59,880 nucleotides of DNA from Gandjariella thermophila (GTDB lineage Bacteria > Actinomycetota > Actinomycetes > Mycobacteriales > Pseudonocardiaceae), in contig NZ_BJFL01000032.1 in NCBI RefSeq assembly GCF_005405885.1, forward strand, positions 1-59,880, in the 5' to 3' direction. Below, one piece after another: positions 25,707 to 36,377 of this stretch; the stretch's first letter is position 1, and every line of letters starts with the position of its first letter. The position numbers and the translations under genes were made by a program. Below the pieces are notes generated by a model, which was not told the DNA's origin, searched no databases, and saw only the letters and a list, made by a program, of their open reading frames with translations.

Positions 25707-27257
25707 GTGGTCACCCTTGACCGGCTGGTCGACGTGCTGGGCAGCCTCGGCACGCACCTGTGTTGCGCCCCGCGTGGCCGGGCGGTGGAGCTACGCGGCG
25801 TCGCCCTGCACGATCCGGCGGAACCCGCGCCCGCCGCCGCCGACGACGTGCTGCTCGGCCTGGGCATCGGCTCGGTGAGCGGGGCGGCCCGGCTGGTCGG
25901 CGAGACCCAGGCGGCCGCGGTGCTGCTGCACGGCCAACCCCCGCTGGACGAGCGGGTGTGCGCAGCCGCCCGCCGCTCCGGGGCCGCCGTGCTGCTGGTG
26001 GAGCGGGACGTGCCGTGGGCGCAGGTGGCGAGCGCGGTGCAAACCCTGGTGCTCGGCGGTCACCAGTTCTCCACCGAGGCGCCCGGCGACCTGTTCGCGC
26101 TGGCCGACGCGATCGCCGCGGTAGTCGGCGGCCCGGTCACCATCGAGGACCAGCAGTCCCGGGTGCTGGCCTACTCCTACCGCCAGCAGAACGTGGACCC
26201 GGCCCGGATCAGCACGATCATGGGTCGCCGGGTGCCCGAGGACGTGCGCCGGGCCCAGGAGGATTACGGCGTGTTCCGGCACCTGGCCTGCTCGGACCAG
26301 CCGCTGTTCGTGCCGCAGCTCACCGAGGCCCTGGGCGCCCGATTGGTCGCCGCGGTAAGGGCCGGGCGGGAACTGCTCGGCTCGGTGTGGGTGGAGGTGG
26401 ACGAGCCGGTCAGCGAGCAGCGGGCGGCCGCGCTGGTGGACGGCGCGCGCACCGCCGCGCTGCACCTGCTGCGCGCCAGGGCGTCCAGCGACCTGGAACG
26501 GCAGGTGGAGGCCGACCTGGTGATCAGCCTGCTGGACGCGGCGCCGGGCGCGTCGGCCGCGCTGACCCGGCTGGGGTTGCCCGCGACCGATCTGCGGGTG
26601 ATCGCCGTGCAGGCGCACGCCGGCGAGAGCGAGCACGGCGCCGCGCTGCTCGCCTTCCAGCGGGCCACCGCCGGGTTCGGCTGGTCCCGGCCAGGCCGCA
26701 GCGCCCTGTTCGGCAACGTGCTCTACACCGTGCTGCCCTGCGGCGACGACCCCGAACCGGCCCGGACGTGGGTGCTGTCGCTGGCCCGGGAGCTGCCCGC
26801 CGAGGCGGAGCTGCGGGCCGGCGTCGGCGGTCCCGCCGACGCCGCCGAGCTGCCCACGTCCCGGCGGGAGGCGGACGAGTGCCTGGCCCTGCACGCGGCC
26901 GAGGACGCCGGCGCCGCCCCCGTGGTCTACGACGAGTCCTGGTCGCGGGTGCTGCTGCGGCGGCTGGTCGCCGCGGCCGACGCGGGGCGGGTGCCGACCA
27001 GGGGCCCGGTAGCCGACCTGATCGCGCACGACGTCGCGTACGGCACCCGGTACGCGGCCACGCTGCGGGCCTGGCTGGACGCGCAGGGCGACGTGCGGGC
27101 CGCTGCCGCCGCGCTGTCCGTACACCCGAACACGCTGCGCTACCGGCTGAACCGGATGGCCGAGGTCACCGCGCTGCCCCTGGACCGGGCGCGGGACCGG
27201 CTGGCCATGGCGCTCGCGCTGGCGGTGGCCGAACTCCGCGGCGAGTTGCCCGGCTGA
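25707..27257 (+). CDS. PucR/CdaR-family transcriptional regulator
   Basis: 516 residues from GTG 25707 (GAGG 9 nt upstream). The N-terminal PucR domain (LDRLVDVLGSLGTHLCC, RGVALHDP) and a GAF-like middle are followed by the C-terminal PucR helix-turn-helix LDAQGDVRAAAAALSVHPNT and LRYRLNRMAEV. These regulators control purine, amino-acid or amide catabolic genes. The divergent M20 amidohydrolase gene suggests substrate-dependent control of that enzyme; the downstream methyltransferase 52 nt away may be co-transcribed. Confidence 0.88.
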   Translation: MVTLDRLVDVLGSLGTHLCCAPRGRAVELRGVALHDPAEPAPAAADDVLLGLGIGSVSGAARLVGETQAAAVLLHGQPPLDERVCAAARRSGAAVLLVERDVPWAQVASAVQTLVLGGHQFSTEAPGDLFALADAIAAVVGGPVTIEDQQSRVLAYSYRQQNVDPARISTIMGRRVPEDVRRAQEDYGVFRHLACSDQPLFVPQLTEALGARLVAAVRAGRELLGSVWVEVDEPVSEQRAAALVDGARTAALHLLRARASSDLERQVEADLVISLLDAAPGASAALTRLGLPATDLRVIAVQAHAGESEHGAALLAFQRATAGFGWSRPGRSALFGNVLYTVLPCGDDPEPARTWVLSLARELPAEAELRAGVGGPADAAELPTSRREADECLALHAAEDAGAAPVVYDESWSRVLLRRLVAAADAGRVPTRGPVADLIAHDVAYGTRYAATLRAWLDAQGDVRAAAAALSVHPNTLRYRLNRMAEVTALPLDRARDRLAMALALAVAELRGELPG

Positions 27258-27309
27258 CCGCCGCCCGTCACGGAGAGCGAACCCGGCCCGGGCGTGCAAG
27301 CATTCTCCC

Positions 27310-28830
27310 GTGCTGCCGGATCTTTCCGCGGATGTCTGCGCCCGCCTCCGGGACGCCTTCCGCGCCGCCCGCTACGACGCCGACGGGGTGGTCGACCTGC
27401 TCGGCCCGCACGCGCACGCCGCGCTCGGCCGCGGCGAGCCGGAGCCGGCCTCGCGGGCCACCAGGGACGCGGGCGAGCTGGGCACGCTGATGCGGCTGTT
27501 CCTGCTCGGCGACACCGAACCGGAGCCGGCCGTGCGGGCCGCGCTGCACCCGCTCGGCGTGGAGGACGCGGTGCGGGCCGGGTTGCTGCGCCGGAACGGG
27601 GACGGCTACCTGGCCGCGCTGGACGTGCGGCCGCACGGCGACGAGCAGGGTTCCTGGTGGGTCGTCTCGGACCTGGACCCGGAGCCGCGGCGCGGCCGGG
27701 GCGAGCTGGGCGAGGTCCCGCCGGACTACGTGCTCGGCGTCGGCCACGCCTCGATGAGCCTGATCCGGGCCACCGCGCGACGGCCCGTGGGCACGCTGCT
27801 GGATCTGGGCACCGGCTGCGGGGTGCAGGCGCTGCACGCCAGCCGGCACGCCGCGCGGATCACCGCGACCGACGTGTCCGAGCGGGCGCTCACCCTGGCC
27901 GAGGCCACCTTCCGGCTCAACGAGCTGGACGTGGAGACGCGCCGCGGCGAGTGGTTCACGCCGGTGGCCGGCCGCCGGTTCGACCAGGTGGTCACCAATC
28001 CGCCGTTCGTGGTCGGCCCGCCGCGGGTGGACTACGTGTACCGGGACTCCGGGCTGGCCGGGGACGACGCGAGCGCGCTGGTCATCCGGCAGCTCCCGGC
28101 GTTCCTCACCGACGGCGGGGTGGGCCAGTTGCTCGCGTCCTGGCTGCACGTGCGCGGCCAGGACTGGGCCGACCGGGTGACCCGGTGGCTGCCGCCGGGC
28201 GGTGGGGTGGATGCCTGGTTCGTGCAGCGGGACATCGCCGACCCGGCGATGTACGTGGGCACCTGGCTGCGCGACGCCGGCGTGGACCCGGTCTCCCCCG
28301 AGGGCCGGCGCAAGGCGGCGGCCTGGCTGGACTGGTTCGCCGAGCAGAAGGTGGACGGCATCGGTTTCGGGTTCGTCACGCTGCGCCGCACCGGCGCCAC
28401 CGGCGGCGAGGTGGTGTGCGAGGACCTGCGGCACGCCTACGACGACCCGCTCGGCCCGGAGACCGCCGGCTGGCTGGACCGGGTCGCCTGGCTGCGCGAC
28501 CACGGCGCCCCGGACGAGTTGCTCGCCACCCGGTTCGTGGTGCCGCCCAGCGTGATGCTGGAGGAGGTGTCCTCCGCCGGTGACGAGGGGTGGCGCCCGG
28601 TGGTGCGCCGGCTGCACCGGATGGACGGCCCCGGCTGGCAGCACGAGGTGGACGACCTGGTCGCCGCACTGCTGGCCGGGTGCCGCGGCGCGCTGCCCCT
28701 GACCGACCTGCTGGCGCTGCTCGCCGCCGGGCATGACGCGCCGACCGAGGAGTTGGCGCGCACCGCGGTTCCGGTGATCCGGGAGCTGGTCCGGCACGGC
28801 ATGCTGCTGCCCGCCCCGCTCGCCGGCTGA
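27310..28830 (+). CDS. SAM-dependent methyltransferase of the DUF7059/NPPF type
   Basis: 506 residues. The N-terminal ~130 residues (winged-helix-like, AGLLRRNGDGYLAALDVRP) precede a Rossmann methyltransferase with motif I LLDLGTGCGVQAL (163-175) and motif IV NPPF (230-233), the latter typical of N-methyltransferases acting on glutamine or adenine. The C-terminal ~200 residues (VPPSVMLEEVSS, LTDLLALLAAGHDAP) form an additional domain. It belongs to a conserved actinobacterial family annotated as methyltransferase with N-terminal DUF7059; target unknown. GTG start. Confidence 0.85.
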   Translation: MLPDLSADVCARLRDAFRAARYDADGVVDLLGPHAHAALGRGEPEPASRATRDAGELGTLMRLFLLGDTEPEPAVRAALHPLGVEDAVRAGLLRRNGDGYLAALDVRPHGDEQGSWWVVSDLDPEPRRGRGELGEVPPDYVLGVGHASMSLIRATARRPVGTLLDLGTGCGVQALHASRHAARITATDVSERALTLAEATFRLNELDVETRRGEWFTPVAGRRFDQVVTNPPFVVGPPRVDYVYRDSGLAGDDASALVIRQLPAFLTDGGVGQLLASWLHVRGQDWADRVTRWLPPGGGVDAWFVQRDIADPAMYVGTWLRDAGVDPVSPEGRRKAAAWLDWFAEQKVDGIGFGFVTLRRTGATGGEVVCEDLRHAYDDPLGPETAGWLDRVAWLRDHGAPDELLATRFVVPPSVMLEEVSSAGDEGWRPVVRRLHRMDGPGWQHEVDDLVAALLAGCRGALPLTDLLALLAAGHDAPTEELARTAVPVIRELVRHGMLLPAPLAG

Positions 28831-28894
28831 TCCCGGCGGTGCGCGACCCTGAAGAGCCGCCGGGGTGTGGCGCACGGTGAGGAGGGCGACGGGG

Positions 28895-29320
28895 ATGCGA
28901 GCGGTGGCCGCGCGGGTGAGCCGGGCCAGCGTCCGGGTGGACGGCGAGGTCGTCGGGGCGATCGACGAGCCGGGGCTGCTGGTGCTGCTCGGCGTGCACC
29001 GGGACGACACGGTGGAGCAGGCGGAGACCATCGCGCGGAAGCTGCACGAGCTGCGCATCCTGCGGGACGAGCAGTCCTGCGCCACGGCCGGGGCGCCACT
29101 CCTCGTGGTCAGCCAGTTCACGCTGTACGGGGACACCCGCAAGGGCCGCCGGCCGTCCTGGACCCAGGCCGCCCGGCCGGAGCAGGCCGAGCCGCTGGTG
29201 GAGGCCGTGGTGAAGGCGCTGCGGGCACGCGGCGCGCGGGTGCGGACCGGGCGGTTCGGCGCGATGATGGCGGTGGAGAGCGTCAACGACGGCCCGTTCA
29301 CGGTGCTGGTCGAGGTGTGA
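28895..29320 (+). CDS. dtd: D-aminoacyl-tRNA deacylase
   Basis: 141 residues, the normal Dtd length. [39 protein letters not shown] (the SQxTL active-site motif) and the C-terminal [12 protein letters not shown]. The usual NxGPVT motif has Phe for Val here. It hydrolyses D-amino acids mischarged on tRNA (D-Tyr-tRNA and, with chirality proofreading, Gly-tRNAAla). ATG follows GAGGAGGG. Confidence 0.93.
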   Translation: MRAVAARVSRASVRVDGEVVGAIDEPGLLVLLGVHRDDTVEQAETIARKLHELRILRDEQSCATAGAPLLVVSQFTLYGDTRKGRRPSWTQAARPEQAEPLVEAVVKALRARGARVRTGRFGAMMAVESVNDGPFTVLVEV

Positions 29321-29477
29321 CCGCCGGCTCCGGCCGAAGCCGGAACCTCCACACGCGGGACACCCGAGCGGCCGGACGTTTTCCGTCTCAGCAAACACTC
29401 AGCTCTTCTCAGGTGATCCTCAGTTTCTGACCGCAACCGCTGTGACCGCTGCAACGTCTTGCTGGGTGAGGAACTCG

Positions 29478-29503
29478 GGAACGAATTCGGAATCGCACTC
29501 GTT
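29478..29503 (+). promoter_or_regulatory. Candidate ECF-sigma-type promoter for sigB
   Basis: GGAAC (29478-29482), 17 nt, then CGTT (29500-29503), about 125 nt before the sigB start. This fits the GGAAC/T-N16-18-CGTT shape recognised by SigE/SigH/SigR-type ECF factors, which are known to drive sigB in mycobacteria. Confidence 0.5.
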
Positions 29504-29628
29504 CCCCACAGTGTCCAGCCCGAAGGCGGCGGGTATCCCCTCCTGGATGGCCCCGCCGTAAGGCTCGCCGCGCAGCGCCGCGCCGGTGTGTGACGCGCCC
29601 GCACGCCCGCGACAGGGGAGGGAGCACC

Positions 29629-30600
29629 ATGACCGTCCCGCAGAATTATGACCCGGAGGTCACCGCCGAGGCTGATCTCGACGCTCAGGGGCCCGCCGCC
29701 GACCTGGTACGGGTCTACCTGAACGGGATCGGCCGGACAGCCCTGCTCACCGCGGCGGAGGAGGTCGACCTCGCCAAGCGGATCGAGGCAGGGGTGTTCG
29801 CCCAGCACATGCTGGAGACGGCGAAGCGCCTCTCCCCCAAGCGTCGCGACGAGCTGGAGCAACTCGTCCGCGACGGCCAAGCGGCCAAGAACCACCTGCT
29901 GGAGGCGAACCTTCGGCTGGTCGTTTCACTCGCGAAGCGTTACACCGGTCGGGGAATGCCGCTGTTGGACCTGATCCAGGAAGGCAACCTGGGTTTGATC
30001 CGCGCGGTCGAGAAGTTCGACTACACCAAGGGCTACAAGTTCTCGACTTACGCCACCTGGTGGATCAGGCAGGCCATCACCCGCGGAATGGCGGATCAGG
30101 GCCGGACCATCCGGCTTCCGGTGCATCTGGTGGAACAGGTCAACAAGCTGGCGCGGGTGAAGCGGGACCTGCACCAGCAGCTCGGGCGCGAGGCCACCCA
30201 CGAGGAGCTGGCCAGGGAGTGCGGCCTGCCGGCGTCGAAGGTGGCCGACCTGCTGGACCACGCGCGGGACCCGGTGAGCCTGGACATGCCGGTGGGCACC
30301 GACGAGGACGCTCCCCTGGGCGACTTCATCGAGGATGGCGAGGCCACGGACGCGGAGAGCGCGGTGATCTCCGGGTTGCTCCAGGACGACCTGCAGCGGG
30401 TGCTGGCCACGCTCGACGAGCGCGAGCAGGCGGTGATCCGGCTGCGGTACGGCCTGGAGGACGGTCAGCCCAAGACGCTGGACCAGATCGGTAAGCGGTT
30501 CGGCCTGTCGCGGGAGCGCGTGCGGCAGATCGAGCGCGAGGTGATGGCGAAGCTCCGGCAGGGCGACCGGGCGGAGCGGCTGCGCGCGTACGCGAGCTGA
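29629..30600 (+). CDS. sigB: Group 2 sigma-70 factor, SigB-like
   Basis: 323 residues, lacking the long N-terminal tail of Sig[21 protein letters not shown] (region 1.2), [20 protein letters not shown] (2.3-2.4), region 3 and region 4 [19 protein letters not shown] are intact. ATG 29629 follows GGGGAGGGAG. Length and sequence fit the non-essential primary-like sigma factor (SigB in mycobacteria, HrdA/C/D in Streptomyces) that supports stationary-phase and stress transcription. The GGAAC-N17-CGTT element upstream suggests control by an ECF stress sigma. Confidence 0.9.
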   Translation: MTVPQNYDPEVTAEADLDAQGPAADLVRVYLNGIGRTALLTAAEEVDLAKRIEAGVFAQHMLETAKRLSPKRRDELEQLVRDGQAAKNHLLEANLRLVVSLAKRYTGRGMPLLDLIQEGNLGLIRAVEKFDYTKGYKFSTYATWWIRQAITRGMADQGRTIRLPVHLVEQVNKLARVKRDLHQQLGREATHEELARECGLPASKVADLLDHARDPVSLDMPVGTDEDAPLGDFIEDGEATDAESAVISGLLQDDLQRVLATLDEREQAVIRLRYGLEDGQPKTLDQIGKRFGLSRERVRQIEREVMAKLRQGDRAERLRAYAS

Positions 30601-30961
30601 CGAGGCCGCTGGACCATTCGGCCCAGCGAAGTAGTTCCGTTCGGCCGCATTGACTTGTGTCGCGGGTCACGGCACGGTCTTTGGCGGACAGACGACGCGA
30701 CGCGGGCTACCCATCACGCTCCGTGGTCGCCTTCCCCGGGAGGTCGGGACGGTCGGGGGCCGGCCCGGCCTCCCGACATGTTCGGGGTCGCTCCGGCCGT
30801 CGCGGGACCGGTTGGACGGGTCGGCCTTGTGGCGGTCGCGGCCCGGCGGGTCGCCGCCGTCGGCGGCCCGGACAGGGATCACATCTCGCCTTCCGTGGCG
30901 TGCCGGCCGGCGCGGGGTACCGTCCTTCCGTACCTGACCGCGTGCGAGGGAGCCCGCGAAC
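30601..30961. other. Intergenic region between sigB and fumarase
   Basis: 361 nt. TTGACT at about 30650 could be a -35 but has no good -10 partner. No convincing small gene or hairpin seen. It must contain the fumarase promoter. Confidence 0.35.
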
Positions 30962-32626
<1,665 letters not shown>

Positions 32627-32637
32627 CCCGACCCGTC

Positions 32638-32672
32638 CCGCCGCCCGCCGCTGGTGTGCCGGCGGGCGGCGG
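32638..32672. terminator. Bidirectional hairpin terminator
   Basis: CCGCCGCCCGCCG (32638-32650) and CGGCGGGCGGCGG (32660-32672), a perfect 13-bp stem with 9-nt loop, between the convergent fumarase and lipoprotein genes. Confidence 0.8.
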
Positions 32673-32678
32673 CCCGCG

Positions 32679-33206
32679 TCACCGGGTCTCGCTGCGGGAG
32701 GTCAGTACCACGGTCCGGTCGCCGAGCGGCGCGGCCAGGGCGGCGGTGACGGACACCTGCCGGACGTAGTGCGGGCAGAACTGGTGTGTGGTGGTGGTGC
32801 TCACCAGCACCAGCCGCACCTGCTGCGGGTTCTGGTCGACCACGTCGAGGCGCAGCGTGGTGCAGCCGGTCTGCTCCTCCTGTATGCCGACGGTCCGCCC
32901 GCCGTCCGCGGTCCACACCCCGGTGCGCTCCGCCGGCGGTAGGCCGTTGGCGTCCACCCGATCGGCCGGCACCGGGCTTCCCCCGGCGGCCGGTGGGACG
33001 CCGGGGGGAGCGGGAGCGCCGGTGCCTACCGGCGGCGGGATCGGCGCGGGGCTCGTCCCGGTGCCGGGCGGGGCGCTCGGGATTCCGGTGCCCGGCGCAC
33101 CGGTGCCGGGCGCGCCGGTCGGCCCGGCGCCCGGTATCCCGGACGGCCCGCAGCCCGCAGCCAGGACCAGTAGCGCACCCGCGGCAAGCACTGTCCAACG
33201 TCTCAT
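32679..33206 (-). CDS. Pro/Gly-rich lipoprotein, paralogue 1
   Basis: 175 residues. Signal peptide MRRWTVLAAGALLVLAAGC with lipobox LAAGC, then ~65 residues of Gly/Pro/Ala/Thr low complexity (a cell-wall-spanning linker), then a ~90-residue domain with Cys pair (TGCTTLRLDV, HQFCPHYV), predicted disulfide, ending APLGDRTVVLTSRSETR. Shares layout, C-terminal domain and even the sequence around its start codon with the gene at 33356-33913. Family not recognised; exported, membrane-anchored. Confidence 0.8.
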   Translation of the reverse strand: MRRWTVLAAGALLVLAAGCGPSGIPGAGPTGAPGTGAPGTGIPSAPPGTGTSPAPIPPPVGTGAPAPPGVPPAAGGSPVPADRVDANGLPPAERTGVWTADGGRTVGIQEEQTGCTTLRLDVVDQNPQQVRLVLVSTTTTHQFCPHYVRQVSVTAALAAPLGDRTVVLTSRSETR

Positions 33207-33355
33207 GCCGGAAGGACGGAGCGGACGGCGCCGAGGTTGTCCGCGGCGCCGGCTCGGCGCCGTGCCGCCGGCACGCGGGGCGGTGCCCCGCCGGGGGCCG
33301 GCGGGGCACCTGGGGGAGGGGACATGGCTCACGGGTCCGGTTCCGGAAAGGGCTG

Positions 33356-33913
33356 TCAGACCTTGTCGGTGCGGGATTGGAGGACGACGGTGCGGCTGCC
33401 GAGCGGCTGGTCCAGCCGCACGGTCAGCGGCGGGTAACGGAGGTCCATCGTGCACGGCCGGTCCACCTTGGGCACCGTCTCCACGAAAACGATCCGCACC
33501 GTGGTGGCGCTCTGCTCGGCGAGGTCGGCGCGGACCTTGCCGCAGCCACCCTCCTGACCGTACGCGACAAGGGTGCGGCCGTCGCCCTCGGTCCACACCT
33601 TCCTCGGGTACTCGGCGGGGAGTGCGGCGGCGTTCACCTGGCTCTGCGTGACGGGCACGCCACCGTTGGGCGCCGGGGGTACCGCCGCCGGCGTCGAGCT
33701 GCTCGACGGAGGAGCGACCGGCAGTTGGGCTCCCGGGCCGACCTGGCCGCCCTGCCTGCCGCCGCAGGCACCGACCAGCACGGCGAGCAGCACGGCTGCC
33801 ACGCCGGCCAGGATGCCCGCGCGGCACTTCCCCGGCGCGCCACCGGCCGTGCGGGTGCCTGGTCGGCGGGAGCGAAACCGCGTGACGTCCACATCATGCC
33901 TGAGGCGTCTCAT
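33356..33913 (-). CDS. Membrane-anchored lipoprotein, paralogue 2
   Basis: 185 residues. A longer, Arg-rich N-terminus precedes the hydrophobic stretch ILAGVAAVLLAVLVGAC with lipobox VGAC (Cys about 50), then a Pro/Ser linker and a domain with GGCGKVRADL, RPCTMDLRYP and C-terminal PLGSRTVVLQSRTDKV, parallel to paralogue 1. The segment CATGCCGAAAGGACG over the start mirrors CATGCCGGAAGGACG of the sister gene, so the pair arose by local duplication. Function unknown. Confidence 0.8.
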   Translation of the reverse strand: MRRLRHDVDVTRFRSRRPGTRTAGGAPGKCRAGILAGVAAVLLAVLVGACGGRQGGQVGPGAQLPVAPPSSSSTPAAVPPAPNGGVPVTQSQVNAAALPAEYPRKVWTEGDGRTLVAYGQEGGCGKVRADLAEQSATTVRIVFVETVPKVDRPCTMDLRYPPLTVRLDQPLGSRTVVLQSRTDKV

Positions 33914-33960
33914 GCCGAAAGGACGCGACCGGGGCGCCCCGGGGTTGCACGCCGCGGCCG

Positions 33961-35124
33961 TTACCCGGACAGCGAGGCGCCGATACCGGCGACCGCGTCG
34001 CGCATCGCGACCAGCTGGGCGGGCTCGGCCAGCCCGGCGTGGTACAGGTGGAACTCGGCGACACCCGCGTCGGCGTAGCGGCGCATCTCGGCCAGCAGTG
34101 CCGCGCCGTCCGCCGGGCGCGGCGGCAGGGCGAGCAGGTAGCCGGCGAGGCGCGCGTCCGGGCCGGCCACCGCGCGCAGCGCGCGCAGGCCGGGCAGGCT
34201 CTGCTCCGGCCCGGTCCAGCAGGTCGCGGTGAGCACGTCCACCTGGGCGTCCACCGCGGGTGCAACGGTGGCGAACGGCCCGGTGGCCCACGGGTCGGCG
34301 CTGGCGTGCAGCACGATCCGCGTGTCGGGCGCCAGCCGGCGGATCTCGCCGACCAGGAGCCGGCGCAGGTCCCCGGCAAGCCCGGTGCGCACCGCGGAAA
34401 CCGCCGGGGTGAGCGTGCCGAGCGCGGCCGCCACGTCCGTGGCCCCACCGTCCACTCCGGACCGGATCGCGGCGCGCAGCTCGGCCACGTCGATCCCGGC
34501 GCCCGCGTACCGCGCCGCGCAGCCGGCGCAGCAGCACAGGGACAGCAACTTCTGCTGGGCCGGGGTCCATTCGGCGCCGTCGGTCTTCTCGTGGTGCCCG
34601 CCGTGCACGAAGCCGAGCGGCCCGCACGCCTCCAGCACCATTCCGTCCGGCTGTCCGATGTGGATGATCTCGCCGACCAGCGTGGCGCAGTACTCGGCCA
34701 CGTCGCCGTTGGCCGGGCACAGCGCGTACGGGTAGCGGTCACCGAAGGCGTTGCGCACGGTCAGCTCCGGGTGCGCCACGCCCAGCCGGCTCGAGTGCGT
34801 GAGCACCGTCCACGCGTACACCGGCAACCCGGCGGCGCGCAGCGCCGAGGCGGCCGCGCCGAACGGGTCCGGACCGTCCACCCAGGACGGTGCGGCGGGG
34901 ACCAGCCGCCGGCCCCGCCACGCCTCCTCGCGCACGGGCAGGTAGAACGCGGCGTGCCGGGCGTCCACCACGCGGTGCGCCGGGTGCAGCGGGGTGGCGG
35001 CCCGCACGGTGTGGTAGGACGCGGCGAGCGCCACCGCGTCCACGCCGAGCCCGGCGATCCGCTCCGCGGCGGCCGGGTCGCCGACCAGGTCCCACGGGTA
35101 GGCATGCGCCACCGTGCTTACCAC
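33961..35124 (-). CDS. Unrecognised TIM-barrel-like protein of the uronate operon
   Basis: About 387 residues; GTG 35124 overlaps the glucarate dehydratase stop and has GAGGAA 9 nt upstream (GTG 35112 is an alternative). The alternation of short beta strands and helices (VDAVALAASYH, PVYAWTVLTHSSRLG, DGMVLEACGPLGFVHGGHH, RIVLHASADPW, VDVLTATCW, FHLYHAGLAE) fits a TIM barrel. A striking LSLCCCAGCAARY Cys cluster sits in the middle. Similar proteins are annotated only as hypothetical or glycoside-hydrolase-like. Being last in the glucarate operon it probably acts on a uronate- or aldarate-containing substrate. Confidence 0.75.
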   Translation of the reverse strand: MVSTVAHAYPWDLVGDPAAAERIAGLGVDAVALAASYHTVRAATPLHPAHRVVDARHAAFYLPVREEAWRGRRLVPAAPSWVDGPDPFGAAASALRAAGLPVYAWTVLTHSSRLGVAHPELTVRNAFGDRYPYALCPANGDVAEYCATLVGEIIHIGQPDGMVLEACGPLGFVHGGHHEKTDGAEWTPAQQKLLSLCCCAGCAARYAGAGIDVAELRAAIRSGVDGGATDVAAALGTLTPAVSAVRTGLAGDLRRLLVGEIRRLAPDTRIVLHASADPWATGPFATVAPAVDAQVDVLTATCWTGPEQSLPGLRALRAVAGPDARLAGYLLALPPRPADGAALLAEMRRYADAGVAEFHLYHAGLAEPAQLVAMRDAVAGIGASLSG

Positions 35125-36377
35125 CGCGGCCGTTTCCTCGCGTAGCTCGGGTCCACGGTGCGCATGTACCCGGTGTCGTCCCGGGTGCGCACCCCGCAGG
35201 TGCGGTAGTTCTCCGCCAGCCGGGCCAGGGTGTCCCGGTCCAGTTCGACGCCGAGGCCGGGCGTGGTGGGCACCGGCACCGCGCCGCCGGTGAAGGTCAG
35301 CGCGCCGGGCCGGACCACGTCGTCCGCGCGGTTCCACGGGTAGTGCGTGTCGCAGGCGTAGTCCAGGTTCGGGGTGGCGGCGGCCAGGTGGGTCATCGCG
35401 GCCAGGCTGATGCCCAGGTGCGAGTTGGAGTGCATGGACAGCCCGATGCCGAAGGTGCGGCAGATCGCGGCAAGCTCGTGGGAGCGGTGCAGCCCGCCCC
35501 AGTAGTGGTGGTCGGAGAGCACGACCTGCACCGCGTTCCGGGCGACCGCGGGCGGCAGGTGCTCGAAGGCGACCACGCACATGTTGGTGGCCAGCGGCAT
35601 CGGGGTGCGCCTGGCGACCTCGGCCATGCCCTCGATGGTGGGTGTCGGGTCCTCCAGGTACTCCAGCACCCCGTCCAGCGCCTCGGCCACCTTGACCGAC
35701 GTCTCGACCGTCCATGCCGCGTTGGGGTCCAGCCGCAGCGGGTGGTTCGGGAAGGCGTCCCGGAGCGCGTGGATGGCTTCGATCTCCTGCTCCGGCGAGA
35801 ACACCCCGCCCTTGAGCTTGATCGAGCCGAATCCGTATCGCTCCACCATGGCCCGGGCCTGGGCGACGATGCCGTCCGGGCCCAGCGCCTCGCCCCAGGT
35901 GTCCGGTTCGGCACCGGGGTGGCCGGCCCACTTGTAGAACAGGTACGCGCTGTACGGCACGGCGTCCCGGACCGCGCCGCCGAGCAGGTCGCACACCGGC
36001 CGGCCGAGCGCTTTGCCCCGGATGTCCAGGCAGGCCACCTCGAACGGGGAGAACACCCGGTCCACCGTGCCGGCAGCGGTGATCTGCCCGGTCAGCCCGT
36101 GCATGTCGTGCCCGGTGGCGCCGCCCAGGGCCGCGGCGACCCGCGCGTGCATGGCGTTGCCGGCGAACACGTCCAGCCCGACCAGGTGCGGCGCGACGGC
36201 GCGCAGCCGGTCCAGGTGTTCCTGGTCGCCGTAGGTCTCGCCGAGGCCGCTGATGCCCTCGTCGGTGTGCACCTCGACGATGGTGCGCAGCGCCCACGGC
36301 TCGTGCACGCCGGCGGAGTTGAGCAGCGGCGGGTCGGCGAAGGCCACCGGCGTGAGCACAACGTCCCGGATCTTCAT
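35118..36377 (-). CDS. gudD: Glucarate dehydratase (enolase superfamily)
   Basis: 419 residues. MKIRDVVLTPVAFADPPLLN at the start, SIKLKGG with the KxK pair (K187, K189), RLDPNAAW (metal Asp217), EYLEDP (Glu242) and MHSNSHLGIS (catalytic His, about residue 320) are diagnostic of the mandelate-racemase/glucarate-dehydratase group. It dehydrates D-glucarate (or idarate) to 5-dehydro-4-deoxy-D-glucarate, Mg-dependent, cytosolic. It overlaps kdgD by 4 nt (ATGA) upstream and the TIM-barrel gene downstream. Confidence 0.92.
   Translation of the reverse strand: MKIRDVVLTPVAFADPPLLNSAGVHEPWALRTIVEVHTDEGISGLGETYGDQEHLDRLRAVAPHLVGLDVFAGNAMHARVAAALGGATGHDMHGLTGQITAAGTVDRVFSPFEVACLDIRGKALGRPVCDLLGGAVRDAVPYSAYLFYKWAGHPGAEPDTWGEALGPDGIVAQARAMVERYGFGSIKLKGGVFSPEQEIEAIHALRDAFPNHPLRLDPNAAWTVETSVKVAEALDGVLEYLEDPTPTIEGMAEVARRTPMPLATNMCVVAFEHLPPAVARNAVQVVLSDHHYWGGLHRSHELAAICRTFGIGLSMHSNSHLGISLAAMTHLAAATPNLDYACDTHYPWNRADDVVRPGALTFTGGAVPVPTTPGLGVELDRDTLARLAENYRTCGVRTRDDTGYMRTVDPSYARKRPRW

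Noticed and set aside
27268-29895. 875-residue minus-strand open frame opposite the methyltransferase and dtd
   Set aside because: Pure shadow of high-G+C plus-strand genes: Arg/Pro/His-rich, no domain, no ribosome site.
33961-36297. 778-residue frame fusing the TIM-barrel protein to an upstream frame
   Set aside because: The upstream part is a frame shadow of gudD; the start near 35124 with a ribosome site explains the real gene.
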